The notes under the pieces: model-generated
Database searches by the model: none
What the model was told of the DNA's origin: nothing
Seen by the model: the letters and a program-made list of their open reading frames with translations, nothing else
In this document: positions 44,070 through 53,151 of the stretch, in pieces
How positions within the stretch are numbered: position 1 is the stretch's first letter
How the letters are laid out: every line of letters begins with the position of its first letter
DNA from: Polynucleobacter sp. SHI8
GTDB taxonomy: Bacteria; Pseudomonadota; Gammaproteobacteria; Burkholderiales; Burkholderiaceae
DNA length: 64,000 bases
NCBI RefSeq assembly: GCF_027944005.1
Contig: NZ_AP027204.1
Location: forward strand, 1,736,001-1,800,000
Reading direction: 5' to 3'
Translations under genes and position numbers: made by a program

Positions 44070-46512
44070 CTGAAACCTCCTTTGGCTGCAAGGGAATAAA
44101 TTGGCGCAAATCAACGCCTGCTTTTGTAAAGTCTTTCCAAGGGTCCGGCGCATCCTTGAGATCAAATAACAAGCGATCATATAAAGCTTTACGATTTTCT
44201 GTATCATTCACAATCTGCTGTGTGATGTACTCTAAACCGACTCTAGACACATAATGTACTGTCCTGTCTAAATACCAAGCCTCCTCACGGTATAGCTGTA
44301 GAAACGCCCCGGCATATTCCATGACATCTGCATCTGTTGTCACCTTACATAAAAATTGTGCCACTTCTGTTTTGATTCCACCATTCCCAGCAATGTAAAT
44401 TTCCCATCCTGACTCAACGCCAATCACACCTACATCCTTGATGCCGGCCTCGGCACAATTACGTGGACATCCAGAAACAGCAAGTTTGACTTTATGAGGC
44501 GCATACATACCGAACAACATACGCTCAAGATCAACCCCCATCCGCATAGAAGATTGTGTACCAAACCGACAATGCTCATCACCGACGCAGGTTTTAACGG
44601 TGCGGATTGATTTTCCATAGGCGTGCCCTGAGGGCATATCTAGTTCTTTCCATACAGCTGGTAAATCTTCTTTTTTAATACCAAGCAAATCAATTCTTTG
44701 ACCTCCGGTCATTTTGACTGTTGGTACTTGGTATTTTTCCGCAACGTTAGCGATTCTTCTTAGTTCTGCTGGTGTGGTTAATCCACCAAACATCCTTGGC
44801 ACTACGGAATAGGTTCCATCTTTTTGAATATTGGCATGCGCACGCTCATTAATAAACCGTGATTGAGGATCATCTTTGGCTTCATGTGGCCATGTGGAAA
44901 TCAAGTAATAATTGACTGCAGGTCTGCAGGTTGCACACCCTGTAGGTGTTTTCCACTGCAAGAATTCTCGAACCTGCTCTTGAGAAATTAAATGCTCTTT
45001 CCGTATCGCAATGCGAACCTCATCATGCGACATATCAGTACATGAACAAACTGCTTTCTTTCTCGGGGTTGCGGAATAATCAGATCCCAAAACATTCATT
45101 AATATTTGCTCTACAAGACCAGTACATGATCCGCATGAACTGCTTGCCTTGGTACATTTTTTTACTTCATCTAGAGTAAACAAACCCTGATCTCTGACGG
45201 CTTTAACAATGGTACCTTTCGTGATGCCATTACAGCCACAAACTTCATCGGTATCCTTCATGCCGGCAGCTTTATCATGACCTTGGTGCCCAACATCACC
45301 GATATTTGTTTCACCAAACATTAATGTGTCACGAATTTGGGTAATATTTTTTTCATCACGCATGAGCTTAAAGTACCAGGTGCTATCAGCAGTATCCCCA
45401 TACATGCATACACCAACGAGTCGCTCATCTTGAATCACTAACTTTTTATATACCCCACCAAACGGATCATTTAAGGTGATTTCTTCAACATCATCACCTC
45501 CCATAAAATTTCCGGCTGAGAATAAATCGATACCTGTTACCTTTAATTTTGTTGATGTAACAGAGCCTTGATAGGTCCCAATACCAATTTGTGCTAAATG
45601 ACTCGCACATACTTTGGCTTGTTCAAATAATGGTGCTACCAATCCATAGGCGATACCTCGATGATTGGCACACTCCCCTACAGCGTATACTCGAGGATCA
45701 AATGTCTGCATCGTATCACTCACAACAATGCCTCGATTGCAGTGCAGTCCTGCTGACTGCGCTAAAGCCGTATTAGGCTTAATGCCAGCTGCCATCACTA
45801 CTAAATCGGCAGAAATCTCCAAACCAGTTTTTAAACGTACTTTAGCAACACGATCTTGTTGTTGATTTGCAATTAATGCTTCGGTATGTGCACCTAATAA
45901 AAACTTTAGCCCTTTTTCTTCTAAAGACTGTTGAAGTAATGTCGCTGCGGTTTCATCTAATTGCCGCTCCATCAACCAAGGCGCCAAATGCACCACCGTG
46001 ACACTCATTCCTCGAACAGCTAAACCATTTGCTGCTTCCAACCCTAGTAAGCCACCACCAATCACCACGGCATGTTTATACTGAGTTGCAGTAGCAATCA
46101 TTTCATTGGTATCTTTTATATCGCGATACGAAATTACCCCTGGTAAATCATTTCCTGGAACTGGCAATATAAATGGTAAAGATCCTGTAGCAAATAGTAA
46201 GCGATCATAATCTTCTCGAGTGCCATCTGCCGCTACTACAAAACGCTCTTTACGATTAATCTGAGTGACTGTTTTTCCTAAATGTAAGCGAATATGATTT
46301 TGCTCGTACCAATCTAAATCATTCAGGATAATTTGATCTAATGTTTGCTCTCCAGACAACACCGGAGACAATAATATTCGGTTGTAATTAGGGTGTGGCT
46401 CCGCCCCAAATATACAAATATCATATAAGTCTGGGGCTATTTTGAGTAATTCTTCAATGGTACGCACACCAGCCATACCATTGCCAATCATCACTAACTT
46501 TAGTTTTTTCAT
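44062..46512 (-). CDS. nirB: Nitrite reductase (NADH) large subunit
   Basis: This 816-residue cytoplasmic enzyme has an N-terminal FAD/NAD(H) module (MIGNGMAGVRTIEELLK). Two BFD-like [2Fe-2S] segments follow (CGCNGITKG/SSCGSCTG and CSCTDMS/TGCATC), then a nitrite/sulphite reductase ferredoxin-like domain. The siroheme-[4Fe-4S] cysteines lie in TCVGDEHCRFG and GCPRNCAEAG. It reduces nitrite to ammonium with six electrons. Its start overlaps the NrtA-like stop by 4 bp. Siroheme supply is provided by the divergent cobA. Confidence 0.97.
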   Translation of the reverse strand: MKKLKLVMIGNGMAGVRTIEELLKIAPDLYDICIFGAEPHPNYNRILLSPVLSGEQTLDQIILNDLDWYEQNHIRLHLGKTVTQINRKERFVVAADGTREDYDRLLFATGSLPFILPVPGNDLPGVISYRDIKDTNEMIATATQYKHAVVIGGGLLGLEAANGLAVRGMSVTVVHLAPWLMERQLDETAATLLQQSLEEKGLKFLLGAHTEALIANQQQDRVAKVRLKTGLEISADLVVMAAGIKPNTALAQSAGLHCNRGIVVSDTMQTFDPRVYAVGECANHRGIAYGLVAPLFEQAKVCASHLAQIGIGTYQGSVTSTKLKVTGIDLFSAGNFMGGDDVEEITLNDPFGGVYKKLVIQDERLVGVCMYGDTADSTWYFKLMRDEKNITQIRDTLMFGETNIGDVGHQGHDKAAGMKDTDEVCGCNGITKGTIVKAVRDQGLFTLDEVKKCTKASSSCGSCTGLVEQILMNVLGSDYSATPRKKAVCSCTDMSHDEVRIAIRKEHLISQEQVREFLQWKTPTGCATCRPAVNYYLISTWPHEAKDDPQSRFINERAHANIQKDGTYSVVPRMFGGLTTPAELRRIANVAEKYQVPTVKMTGGQRIDLLGIKKEDLPAVWKELDMPSGHAYGKSIRTVKTCVGDEHCRFGTQSSMRMGVDLERMLFGMYAPHKVKLAVSGCPRNCAEAGIKDVGVIGVESGWEIYIAGNGGIKTEVAQFLCKVTTDADVMEYAGAFLQLYREEAWYLDRTVHYVSRVGLEYITQQIVNDTENRKALYDRLLFDLKDAPDPWKDFTKAGVDLRQFIPLQPKEVSDV

Positions 46513-47771
46513 ACTTTTACTTTGAAACTATCGGCATATGCCTTAGGGTCTTGTCCATTCCATACTTTGCCGTCAAACAATTTGCTCGACCTCATATCAG
46601 ATTTAGGAATTGGTACGTTTGCTGCAGTAGCAGCTTGTTTGTACAACTCAATATTGTTCACTTTCTTGGCAACTTCAAGATAGTTCGGGTGATCTTTGAG
46701 TAAGCCCCAACGCTTATGTTGCGTCAAAAACCACATTCCATCAGATAAATACGGGAAGTTAGCTTTACCTTCGTTGTAAAACTTCATAGCATTTGGATCA
46801 TCCCAGGTTTTGCCAATCCCATTGGTATAACGGCCCATCATACGGTCCTGAATGATATTCATATCCGTATTAACAAATGATGGTGCAGATACCACAGTGG
46901 CAGTATCATGACGTGATTTTGCTGAGGAATCAATGAACTTTGATGCTTCTAAAATGGCACTTGTAACAGCCCTTGCGGTATTAGGGTACTTCTTTACAAA
47001 ATCGGCAGTTGTACCTAAAACTTTTTCGGGATGGTCAGGCCAAATTTCTTGAGTAGTGATTGCAGTAAATCCAATACCATCAGCAATCGCTCTAGCGTTC
47101 CAAGGCTCACCGACACAATATCCATCCATATTGCCGCTACGCATGTTTGCGACCATTTGCGGAGGTGGCACAGTAATGACTTTAACTTCTTTAAAGGGAT
47201 TAATTCCATAGTTACCCAACCAATAGTAGAGCCACATCGCATGTGTGCCAGTCGGAAAAGTTTGCGCAAAAGTAAACTCTCGTTTTTCTTTATCCATCAC
47301 CTCTCTTAATTTACTTCCATCCGTAAGACCTTTTTGATAAAGCGCTTTCGATAAGGTAATGGCTTGTCCATTGTTATTTAAGGACATTAAGACAGACATA
47401 TCTTTTTGTTGACCACCAATACCCATTTGTAATCCGTATACGAGACCATACAAAATGTGGGATAGATCATTTTCACCATTGATCAACTTATCTCGAATCG
47501 CTGCCCACGAAGCTTCTTTTGTTGGAATAATCTTAACTCCGTATTTTTTATCCAAACCTAGTTGGTTTGCCATAACAACAGATGAGCAATCAGTCAGGGC
47601 AATAAAACTGACTTTAACATCTGTTTTTTCAGGAGCATCTGAACCTGCCGCCCATGCTCCAGACTTAACCACAGGATCTATCATGCTGTAAATACCAACT
47701 GCACCGACAGATTTAATTAAGCTTCGCTTCGTGATTGATGTGGGACTTTTGATGGATGGTAGCTTTTTCAT
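46509..47771 (-). CDS. NrtA/CmpA-family nitrate-binding protein
   Basis: This 420-residue ABC substrate-binding protein of the nitrate/bicarbonate family has a leader with a KR-type Tat-like motif (TKRSLIKSVGAVG). FIALTDCSSVVMANQLGLD, the MRSGNMDGYCVGEPWNARA ligand loop and PDHPEKVLGTTADFV follow. AAGGAGAGAATCT precedes ATG 47771, which I prefer to the more distant ATG at 47816. It is the first gene of the nirB operon. A related protein is encoded divergently at 48759, so the pair may split transport and sensing (compare NrtA and NasS). Confidence 0.88.
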   Translation of the reverse strand: MKKLPSIKSPTSITKRSLIKSVGAVGIYSMIDPVVKSGAWAAGSDAPEKTDVKVSFIALTDCSSVVMANQLGLDKKYGVKIIPTKEASWAAIRDKLINGENDLSHILYGLVYGLQMGIGGQQKDMSVLMSLNNNGQAITLSKALYQKGLTDGSKLREVMDKEKREFTFAQTFPTGTHAMWLYYWLGNYGINPFKEVKVITVPPPQMVANMRSGNMDGYCVGEPWNARAIADGIGFTAITTQEIWPDHPEKVLGTTADFVKKYPNTARAVTSAILEASKFIDSSAKSRHDTATVVSAPSFVNTDMNIIQDRMMGRYTNGIGKTWDDPNAMKFYNEGKANFPYLSDGMWFLTQHKRWGLLKDHPNYLEVAKKVNNIELYKQAATAANVPIPKSDMRSSKLFDGKVWNGQDPKAYADSFKVKV

Positions 47772-47842
47772 AGATTCTCTCCTTAATGAACTTATGTCTA
47801 CATTAAGTAATTCCAAATACCTTTCATTTTTAAATTTCCCTC

Positions 47843-47892
47843 ATTTGGTGCAATATTTTTTTACCAAAATTTTGACGCTCAAATTTGGTGCA
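47843..47892. promoter_or_regulatory. Direct repeats ATTTGGTGCA, candidate NtrC-type sites
   Basis: ATTTGGTGCA occurs at 47843-47852 and 47883-47892, exactly 40 bp apart, between the divergent nrtA-nirB and cobA operons. TGGTGCA is a full right half of the NtrC consensus TGCACCA-N3-TGGTGCA. The left half of the second site matches at 4 of 7 positions. The spacing puts both on the same DNA face. Confidence 0.5.
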
Positions 47893-47918
47893 TATAAATT
47901 TGAAGGGTATTGTGATTG

Positions 47919-48731
47919 ATGAAAAATGAACTCATGTTACTAAACAAATCCCTACTTTCTCAAACACAAGTTCTAGCGAACGGAGTGTATTTAATCGGTG
48001 CCGGGCCTGGCGCACACGATTTAATTACCGTTAAAGGCGCTCAAATTCTGGCGCAAGCTGATATCGTTTTTTATGATGCCTTGATTGACGAGAACATGTT
48101 GTCTTGGTGTCCACAAGCAAAACTAGTCCCCGTTGGAAAAAGGTGTGGCCAGTTTTCTAATTCGCAATTATTTATTAATCGTCAGCTAGTAAATGCTGCA
48201 CAAAAACACTCTATTGTCGTCAGACTAAAGGGCGGTGATCCACTTATTTTTGGTCGCGCATCAGAAGAAATCGAAGCCTTAAGAAAAGCTGGAATTAATA
48301 TTGAAATCATTCCTGGGATTACTACTGCATTAGCTGCATCGGCTGAGCTACAACAGTCGCCAACTTCAAGAAATATTAGTCGAACAGTTACCATCACCAC
48401 ACTGCCAACCAAACTGAATTACAAAGATCGAGAAACTCTTATTTACTACATGGGGCGTGGAGAATTAAAAACAATTGCCCAAGACCTTCTTCAAAGAGGG
48501 CATGATAAAAATACCCCCGTGTGCATTATGGAGTCCGTCAGCTTAAAGGACCAGCGTTCCTTTGGCACCACTCTTCAAGAGCTTGCTCAATTTGATGGTG
48601 AAACCTTATTTACAGATAAAAAGCCTGTGATTGCATTAATCGGTGAAGTATATCGAGATACATTGAGTCGGATTCAAAACTTACCTATTCATGAATTTGA
48701 TGCATATAACCATGAGCGCATTGCTTGTTAA
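47919..48731 (+). CDS. cobA: Uroporphyrinogen-III C-methyltransferase
   Basis: This protein of about 270 residues is an SAM-dependent SUMT. It has VYLIGAGPGAHDLITVKGA near residue 25, VFYDALID, VRLKGGDPLIFGRASEE near 100 and the PGITTALAASA segment. It makes precorrin-2, the precursor of siroheme needed by NirB, whose operon is divergent. It is the single-domain type without a CysG dehydrogenase half. I use ATG 47919 after GAAGGG; a TTG one codon earlier is possible. Confidence 0.95.
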   Translation: MKNELMLLNKSLLSQTQVLANGVYLIGAGPGAHDLITVKGAQILAQADIVFYDALIDENMLSWCPQAKLVPVGKRCGQFSNSQLFINRQLVNAAQKHSIVVRLKGGDPLIFGRASEEIEALRKAGINIEIIPGITTALAASAELQQSPTSRNISRTVTITTLPTKLNYKDRETLIYYMGRGELKTIAQDLLQRGHDKNTPVCIMESVSLKDQRSFGTTLQELAQFDGETLFTDKKPVIALIGEVYRDTLSRIQNLPIHEFDAYNHERIAC

Positions 48732-48758
48732 ATTTTTCTTTTTCTATTGGAGTTTATG

Positions 48759-50108
48759 ATGAACAAATTAAATCCTTTTGATCCTAACCAGCCTCTTTTT
48801 GCAGGATGTAGTTGTGGAAAACATCGCTCTCATGAAGAGCATTTTCAAGATGCTGAAAAAATGAGCCAAGATTTTATTGAGGCAAGTCTTGTCAAGGCAT
48901 TATTCCCAGATGAGGTGAGACGCCGTGCATTTATTAAAGCAGTAGGAGTCGGTGGTGCCATGTCAGCTTTATCTGGATTTTTACCTGTTGATTCCTTACA
49001 AGCGATGGCTCAAGAAAAAGGTACTTTAGAGAAAAAAGATTTAAAAATTGGCTTTATCGCGATTACCTGTGCCACACCATTAATCATGGCCGATCCTTTG
49101 GGTTTTTACAAAAAACAAGGTCTCAATGTTAGTTTGAATAAAACGGCTGGTTGGGCGTTGATTCGCGACAAAATGCTTTCTAAAGAACATGATGCTTCAC
49201 ACTTTTTATCACCGATGCCTGTTTCGATGTCAATGGGTATAGGTTCTGACCCTACACAAATGCGTGTGGCAACGATCCAAAACACCAATGGACAGGCTAT
49301 TACTCTTGCGAATAAACATAAGGATAAACGTGATCCTTCAACTTGGAAAGGTATGAAATTTGCTGTTCCATTTGAATACTCGATGCATAACTTCTTACTA
49401 CGTTACTACGTATCTCAATTTGGTCTTGATCCTGACAAAGATATTCAAATTCGTGTAACACCCCCGCCAGAAATGGTTGCTAATTTACGTGCGGGCAATA
49501 TCGATGGTTTCTTAGGGCCTGATCCATTTAATCAAAGAGCTGTTTATGATGAAATAGGATTTATTCACATTCTGACAAAAGAAATCTGGAATGGTCACCC
49601 ATGCTGTGCATTTGGAACTTCTGAAGAGTTCATTAAACAAAATCCAAATACGTTTGCAGCACTCTATCGCGCCGTTTTAAATGCGGCAGCAATGGCGAGC
49701 GATCCGAAGAATCGTCCTTTAATCGCGAAAGTCATTTCTCCACAAAATTACTTGAATCAACCAGAAACTGTAGTGATGCAAGTATTGACTGGTAAATTTG
49801 CTGATGGACTGGGTAATGTGCAAAATGTGCCTGATCGTATCGATTTCAATCCAATTCCTTGGTACTCAATGGCCACTTGGATGCTTACCCAAATGCAGCG
49901 CTGGGGTTATGTCAAGGGTGATGTGAACTACAAAGCATTATCTGAAAAGATATTTTTATTAACGGATGCTAAAAAATATATGGCAGAAGTCCAAATGGAA
50001 ATCCCTAGTCTTGCAAAAACCGGGTACAAAAAATTTAACATTATGGGTAAAGAGTTTGACGCAAATCAAGCAAGCGCATATCTGAATTCATTTCCAAAAA
50101 AATCTTAA
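48759..50108 (+). CDS. nrtA: NrtA-type nitrate/nitrite/cyanate ABC transporter binding protein
   Basis: This 449-residue exported binding protein has a long cytoplasmic-side leader containing CSCGKHRSHEEHF before the Tat signal (DEVRRRAFIKAVGVGGAMSA, about residues 52-75). The mature part has FIAITCATPLIMADPLGFYKK, LRAGNIDGFLGPDPFNQRA and GHPCCAFGTSEEF. The start is set at 48759 by a GGAG seven bases away; earlier ATG and TTG codons are in frame. It heads the transporter genes and cynS. Confidence 0.9.
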   Translation: MNKLNPFDPNQPLFAGCSCGKHRSHEEHFQDAEKMSQDFIEASLVKALFPDEVRRRAFIKAVGVGGAMSALSGFLPVDSLQAMAQEKGTLEKKDLKIGFIAITCATPLIMADPLGFYKKQGLNVSLNKTAGWALIRDKMLSKEHDASHFLSPMPVSMSMGIGSDPTQMRVATIQNTNGQAITLANKHKDKRDPSTWKGMKFAVPFEYSMHNFLLRYYVSQFGLDPDKDIQIRVTPPPEMVANLRAGNIDGFLGPDPFNQRAVYDEIGFIHILTKEIWNGHPCCAFGTSEEFIKQNPNTFAALYRAVLNAAAMASDPKNRPLIAKVISPQNYLNQPETVVMQVLTGKFADGLGNVQNVPDRIDFNPIPWYSMATWMLTQMQRWGYVKGDVNYKALSEKIFLLTDAKKYMAEVQMEIPSLAKTGYKKFNIMGKEFDANQASAYLNSFPKKS

Positions 50109-50124
50109 TGAAAGAAAGTAATTT

Positions 50125-50997
50125 ATGAAGTCACTCTCAACGAAAACAAAAGGCACATTTTTGTCGATATTGATTTTTATCTTTTGTCTTTTTCTGTGGC
50201 ATGTCGCCACGGTACCTAAGGCGTCTAAAACATCAGCGGCAGCAACTGCTTCAGCAGGTAACACATCTGAATACAATGATTTGATGGGTAAAGGTAGTTT
50301 AGATAGCGCACAAAAATCAGGCTTCCCAACACTGAGTCAAATGGGCACTACATTTTATGAGAAGTTATCACACCCTTTTTATGATAATGGCCCAAATGAT
50401 AAGGGTATTGGTATCCAACTTTACTACTCACTGGGTCGTGTTGGTTTAGGATTTTTATTAGCCCTGCTTATCGCTTTACCATTGGGGTTTGTAATTGGTA
50501 TGTCCCCTCTCATTTATCAAGCATTAAATCCTTTTATTCAAGTGTTAAAGCCGATATCCCCACTAGCTTGGATGCCCATCGCACTTTACACCATCAAGGA
50601 TTCTTCTATTTCCGCAGTCTTTGTGATTTTCATTTGCTCCATCTGGCCCATGCTAATTAATACGGCCTTTGGTGTTGCCAATGTAAGGCGTGAATGGCTC
50701 AATGTGGCAAAAACTCTAGAGGTGAATCCTTTCAGAAAAGCTTTCTTTGTAATTTTGCCTGCTGCTGCTCCAACGATTCTAACGGGTATGCGCATCTCCA
50801 TGGGGATCGCATGGTTAGTTATCGTTGCCGCTGAAATGCTAGTTGGTGGCACTGGTATTGGTTATTTTTTATGGAATGAATGGAACAACCTTTCTCTTTC
50901 TAGTGTTATTTTTGCCATTACCTTAATAGGTACTGTAGGCATGCTTCTCGATACTCTTTTCGGTCAACTTCAAAAAATGGTGTCCTATGCAGACTAA
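50125..50997 (+). CDS. nrtB: NrtB-type ABC transporter permease
   Basis: This 290-residue inner-membrane permease has an N-terminal helix, a periplasmic stretch and five core helices. The binding-protein-dependent transport loop is recognisable in NPFRKAFFVILPAAAPTILT. GMRISMGIAWLVIVAAEMLV is typical of the nitrate/sulphonate/bicarbonate group. It follows nrtA by 16 bp and overlaps the ATPase gene by 11 bp. Confidence 0.92.
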   Translation: MKSLSTKTKGTFLSILIFIFCLFLWHVATVPKASKTSAAATASAGNTSEYNDLMGKGSLDSAQKSGFPTLSQMGTTFYEKLSHPFYDNGPNDKGIGIQLYYSLGRVGLGFLLALLIALPLGFVIGMSPLIYQALNPFIQVLKPISPLAWMPIALYTIKDSSISAVFVIFICSIWPMLINTAFGVANVRREWLNVAKTLEVNPFRKAFFVILPAAAPTILTGMRISMGIAWLVIVAAEMLVGGTGIGYFLWNEWNNLSLSSVIFAITLIGTVGMLLDTLFGQLQKMVSYAD

Positions 50998-51859
50998 TAA
51001 ATCTTTTTTAAAAGTTCAGAATCTTTCAAAATCTTATAGCCTAAATGGCCCTCCAGTTTTCGAAGGGATTAACTTTGACATTCAAAAAGGTGAATTCATT
51101 TGCATCATTGGTCACTCGGGTTGTGGCAAGACCACCATCCTGAATGTTTTAGCTGGACTTGAAAAAGCAAGCTCTGGTTATGCCTTTATGCTTGAGCGTG
51201 AAATTAAAGGTCCTGGACTTGAGCGTGGTGTTGTGTTCCAAGGTCATGCTCTCATGCCCTGGATGTCCGTTCTTGAGAATGTTTGTTTTGCCGTTAAATC
51301 AAGATTCCCTGATTGGAGTAAGTCACAAATTGAAGATCAAGCAAACAAGTATCTAGCCTTGGTTGGCCTTCATGGCGCCAATAAGAAAAAACCATCTGAA
51401 TTATCTGGCGGTATGAAACAACGCGTCGGTATCGCAAGGGCCTTTGCCATCGAACCACAAATGTTGTTACTAGATGAGCCTTTTGGTGCCTTAGATGCTT
51501 TGACTCGAGGTGTCATTCAAGATGAGTTACTAAAGATCTGTAAAGAAACCCAACAAACGGTGTTTATGATTACGCATGATGTTGATGAAGCTATCCTTTT
51601 ATCCGATCGTATTATGTTGATGAGTAATGGGCCAAATGCCAAAATTGCTGAAATAGTTGTTAACACCTTGCCCAAAAATAGGCAAAGAGCGACTTTACAT
51701 CACGAATCTAAGTATTACCCTGTCAGAAATCACCTAGTTGACTTTTTAGTCAATCGCTCCAAACAACTACAAGTTGAGGTCGCTTCAGGCAAGGTTCTAA
51801 ATGATTTTGTACCTCTTGTTGTATATCCCGGATTGGAAGAATCCACTACATTTAATTAA
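50987..51859 (+). CDS. nrtD: NrtC/NrtD-type ABC transporter ATPase
   Basis: This 290-residue ATPase has Walker A GHSGCGKTT near residue 43, the signature LSGGMKQRVGIARAFA, Walker B MLLLDEPFGALD and the H-loop ITHDVDEA. It belongs to the nitrate/sulphonate/taurine group. It lacks the extra NrtA-like domain of cyanobacterial NrtC, so it is the NrtD type, with a short C-terminal tail. It powers the permease whose gene it overlaps. Confidence 0.93.
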   Translation: MQTNKSFLKVQNLSKSYSLNGPPVFEGINFDIQKGEFICIIGHSGCGKTTILNVLAGLEKASSGYAFMLEREIKGPGLERGVVFQGHALMPWMSVLENVCFAVKSRFPDWSKSQIEDQANKYLALVGLHGANKKKPSELSGGMKQRVGIARAFAIEPQMLLLDEPFGALDALTRGVIQDELLKICKETQQTVFMITHDVDEAILLSDRIMLMSNGPNAKIAEIVVNTLPKNRQRATLHHESKYYPVRNHLVDFLVNRSKQLQVEVASGKVLNDFVPLVVYPGLEESTTFN

Positions 51860-51869
51860 AAGGAAAATT

Positions 51870-52313
51870 ATGAATCGAGAATTAGTAACTGAAAAAATTG
51901 TAAGTACCAAAGTCAAAAAAGGCCTTAAGTGGGCCGATATTGCAGTAACTATTGGTGAATCTAAAGAGTGGGTGACTGCAGCTTGTTTAGGTCAGATGAC
52001 TTTTACAAAGACTCAAGCTGAGGCTGCTGGAAAGCTGTTTGATTTAACAGATGAAGAAATGGCCTGGTTGCAAATTGTTCCCTATAAAGGATCTCTTCCT
52101 TCATCTGTACCAACTGATCCCTTGATTTATCGTTGGTATGAGATTGTGAATGTCTATGGCACAACCATCAAAGAACTAATACACGAGGAGTTTGGTGACG
52201 GCATTATGAGTGCAATCGATTTTTCAATGGATATTCAACGGGAAGCAGATCCTAAGGGCGATCGTGTCAATGTTGTTCTATCTGGTAAGTTTTTATCTTA
52301 TAAGACGTATTGA
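51870..52313 (+). CDS. cynS: Cyanate hydratase (cyanase)
   Basis: This 147-residue enzyme converts cyanate and bicarbonate to ammonia and CO2. The catalytic Arg and Glu are in YRWYEIVNVYG and the Ser in GIMSAIDFSMD. The N-terminal half has the usual helical region (GLKWADIAVTIGESKEWVTA). AAAGGAAA precedes ATG 51870; the frame upstream overlaps the ATPase gene and is not coding. Its place directly after the nrt transporter genes suggests the transporter also brings in cyanate, as in cynABD systems. Confidence 0.95.
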   Translation: MNRELVTEKIVSTKVKKGLKWADIAVTIGESKEWVTAACLGQMTFTKTQAEAAGKLFDLTDEEMAWLQIVPYKGSLPSSVPTDPLIYRWYEIVNVYGTTIKELIHEEFGDGIMSAIDFSMDIQREADPKGDRVNVVLSGKFLSYKTY

Positions 52314-52339
52314 TTTCAAGCGAGGAATAATTTCTGACT

Positions 52340-52405
52340 TGTCTGTGTAGTTCACTAAAATAGGCTATTCTTAAAGTATTCTTATTTTTAGTGATTGCAC
52401 AGACA
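52340..52405. promoter_or_regulatory. Long interrupted palindrome over the pirin start
   Basis: TGTCTGTG (52340-52347) and TCACTAAAA (52352-52360) are mirrored by TTTTAGTGA (52386-52394) and CACAGACA (52398-52405). The arms pair over 17 bp with a small internal asymmetry. The last base of the right arm is the A of the pirin ATG. No Shine-Dalgarno is visible before that ATG. It could be an operator or an mRNA hairpin affecting translation. Confidence 0.7.
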
Positions 52406-53136
52406 TGAAAATTAAACGCCCTGCTCTATCAAGAGGCTATGCCGATCACGGCTGGCTTAAATCCTTTCACAGTTTTTCTTTTGCCGATTATTATGATCCC
52501 AACTTCATGGGCTTTGGTCCTTTGCGTGTGATCAACGAAGACTGGATTGCCTCAGGCAAAGGTTTTGGTACCCATGGTCACAAAGATATGGAAATCATTA
52601 CCTATGTTCTCGAGGGTGAACTGGCTCATAAAGATAATATGGGTAATGGTAAAGCTATTTTTCCTCATGAAGTGCAACGCATGAGTGCCGGTCGTGGGGT
52701 GATGCATAGTGAATACAATCATGCGGAAGGTCAAACTACTCATCTACTCCAGATTTGGATTCAACCAGACTCTCTAGGTGTTGACCCCAGTTACGAACAA
52801 ACCTTGTTTTCGCCCGCAGAAAAAAGAGGTAAATTACGTTTAGTAGCTTCTGAAAATGGTGCTGAAAACTCTGTAAAAATTCATTCAGATACACGCTTAT
52901 ATGCGGCGTTAATCGATGGGGATGAAACGATTCAATATGCTTTAGCAAGTGACCGTTTGGCTTATCTGCATGTTGCTAAAGGTAGTGTCCATGTGAATGG
53001 TGAACAACTAGAAGCTGGCGATGCCATCATGCTTGCGCAAGAAAGTAGTGTTCAAATTGAGCAAGGTAAGGATGCCGAAGTTTTACTGTTCGACCTTCCC
53101 CCTGCAGCAAAACCACGCATGGTTGGTTCTCATTAA
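52405..53136 (+). CDS. Pirin-family protein (YhhW-like)
   Basis: This 243-residue bicupin has the pirin N-terminal metal-binding cupin: SFADYYDPNFMGFGPLRVIN, HGHKDMEIITYVLEGEL near residue 57 and MSAGRGVMHSEYN near 93, with the three His and one Glu ligands present. A second cupin half follows. E. coli YhhW is a quercetinase in vitro; the in vivo role is unknown. A YgiD-type dioxygenase gene follows by 15 bp, so both may act on aromatic or catecholic compounds. The start lies at the edge of a long palindrome. Confidence 0.9.
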   Translation: MKIKRPALSRGYADHGWLKSFHSFSFADYYDPNFMGFGPLRVINEDWIASGKGFGTHGHKDMEIITYVLEGELAHKDNMGNGKAIFPHEVQRMSAGRGVMHSEYNHAEGQTTHLLQIWIQPDSLGVDPSYEQTLFSPAEKRGKLRLVASENGAENSVKIHSDTRLYAALIDGDETIQYALASDRLAYLHVAKGSVHVNGEQLEAGDAIMLAQESSVQIEQGKDAEVLLFDLPPAAKPRMVGSH

Positions 53137-53151
53137 TCTGATAGCTCTCCT

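Noticed and set aside
47846..47866. Sigma-54 promoter on the minus strand before the nrtA-nirB operon
   Set aside because: GG and GC are separated by 12 bp instead of 10.
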